A stretch of DNA of 6,381 nucleotides from Gammaproteobacteria bacterium. GTDB lineage: Bacteria > Pseudomonadota > Gammaproteobacteria > SZUA-229. Positions 5,997 through 6,381 of the stretch are shown piece by piece. Each line of letters starts with the position of its first letter. Position 1 is the stretch's first letter. The position numbers and the translations under genes were made by a program. The notes under the pieces are model-generated. The model worked only from the letters and a program-made list of their open reading frames with translations, was not told the origin of the DNA and did no database searches. The stretch lies in the NCBI GenBank assembly GCA_002401185.1, contig NVSH01000005.1, positions 1 through 6,381 on the forward strand, written 5' to 3'.

Positions 5997-6161
5997 AAGC
6001 GAAGAATAGCGGTTAAACAGTCAATAGTGAATAGGCAAACTTAAGGAACTATTAATTAATACCCACTGAAATTAAAATCACGCTATTTACTGCCAACATT
6101 ATTGTAGTATCATCCATACAAGAAAACATTATTAGCCACAAACTCACGTGAGTAAACACAC
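5997..6161. promoter_or_regulatory. Divergent control region of ilvA and rpiA
   Basis: AT-rich gap of 165 bases that must contain both promoters, but neither is clear. On the plus strand TAGTAT (6105-6110) could be a -10 box without a good -35. On the minus strand TTGGCA (6095-6090) and TAATTT (6073-6068) are 16 bases apart, a weak candidate for ilvA. A direct repeat AACATTATT occurs at 6095-6103 and 6125-6133, exactly 30 bases apart. Two perfect 12-base palindromes are present, TATTAATTAATA (6050-6061) and ACTCACGTGAGT (6142-6153). The second ends eight bases before the rpiA ATG and includes the only weak ribosome-binding candidate, GTGAG. Confidence 0.5.
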
Positions 6162-6381
6162 ATGACCCAGGATGAAATGAAAAGAAAAGCCGCTGAGGCT
6201 GCACTTGACTATGTAGGTACGGACGAGATAATCGGCGTTGGCACTGGCTCTACAGTCAACCACTTCATCGATGTGCTTGCTGAGATAAAACACAAGATTG
6301 ATGGCGCGGTTTCTAGTTCCATTGCATCAACCGAACGCTTGGAAGCCCACGGCATAAAAGTATACGACCTTAATATGGCTG
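6162..6381 (+). CDS. rpiA: Ribose-5-phosphate isomerase A, N-terminal part (cut by the window end)
   Basis: Cytoplasmic isomerase that interconverts ribose 5-phosphate and ribulose 5-phosphate in the non-oxidative pentose phosphate pathway. Only the first 73 of about 220 codons are in the window. [18 protein letters not shown] matches the E. coli start MTQDELKK. The conserved phosphate-binding motif [13 protein letters not shown] begins near residue 25, followed by [24 protein letters not shown], which corresponds to [24 protein letters not shown]. ATG at 6162 is supported by this alignment. The ribosome binding site is poor; the nearest candidate GTGAG lies inside a palindrome. Divergent from ilvA, an arrangement also found in Pseudomonas. 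Confidence 0.96.
   Translation, partial: MTQDEMKRKAAEAALDYVGTDEIIGVGTGSTVNHFIDVLAEIKHKIDGAVSSSIASTERLEAHGIKVYDLNMA

Noticed and set aside
5997..6161. Attenuator or leader peptide for ilvA
   Set aside because: No short frame rich in Ile, Leu or Val codons followed by a terminator hairpin was found in the gap.
1..6381. CRISPR array, tRNA, integrase, toxin-antitoxin or defence genes
   Set aside because: No regularly spaced repeats, cloverleaf sequences or proteins of these kinds are visible on either strand; the low-GC part is core housekeeping sequence.

Overview
The window is two unrelated pieces of DNA joined near base 1111-1128. Bases 1 to about 1120 are GC-rich (roughly two thirds G+C by eye) with Pseudomonas-like codon use, and carry the middle of a hybrid sensor histidine kinase (end of a PAS-like domain, HisKA, ATPase, start of a receiver). 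Everything after the join is clearly more AT-rich and reads as a stretch of gammaproteobacterial core genome. The first family departs from its expected sequence, and the second family starts, inside the same 12-18 bases, so the most likely explanation is a chimeric clone, amplification product or assembly. Two long reading frames that cross the join (one on each strand) should not be taken as fusion proteins.

Layout after the join: pepP (minus strand, missing its C-terminal third), ygfB (minus), a divergent control region, a small coiled-coil gene of the TIGR02449 type (plus), zapA (plus), 6S RNA (plus, about 187 nt), ygfA (5-formyltetrahydrofolate cyclo-ligase, plus), a long palindromic repeat, ilvA (minus), a divergent control region, and the first 73 codons of rpiA (plus). 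The order pepP-ygfB / TIGR02449-zapA-6S RNA-ygfA is the one known from Pseudomonas and many other Gammaproteobacteria. The ilvA/rpiA divergent pair is also common in the group. The host of this part is therefore a gammaproteobacterium of moderate G+C content; I cannot name a genus.

Functionally this is housekeeping: peptide trimming (pepP), cell division at the FtsZ ring (zapA and probably its coiled-coil neighbour), global control of RNA polymerase (6S RNA), folate salvage (ygfA), isoleucine synthesis (ilvA) and the pentose phosphate pathway (rpiA). I found no convincing undescribed system. The points worth a second look are the chimeric join, a long nested palindrome between ygfA and ilvA, a promoter that would make the TIGR02449 gene leaderless, inverted repeats at several ribosome binding sites, and an 8-base word that recurs only in 5' control regions.
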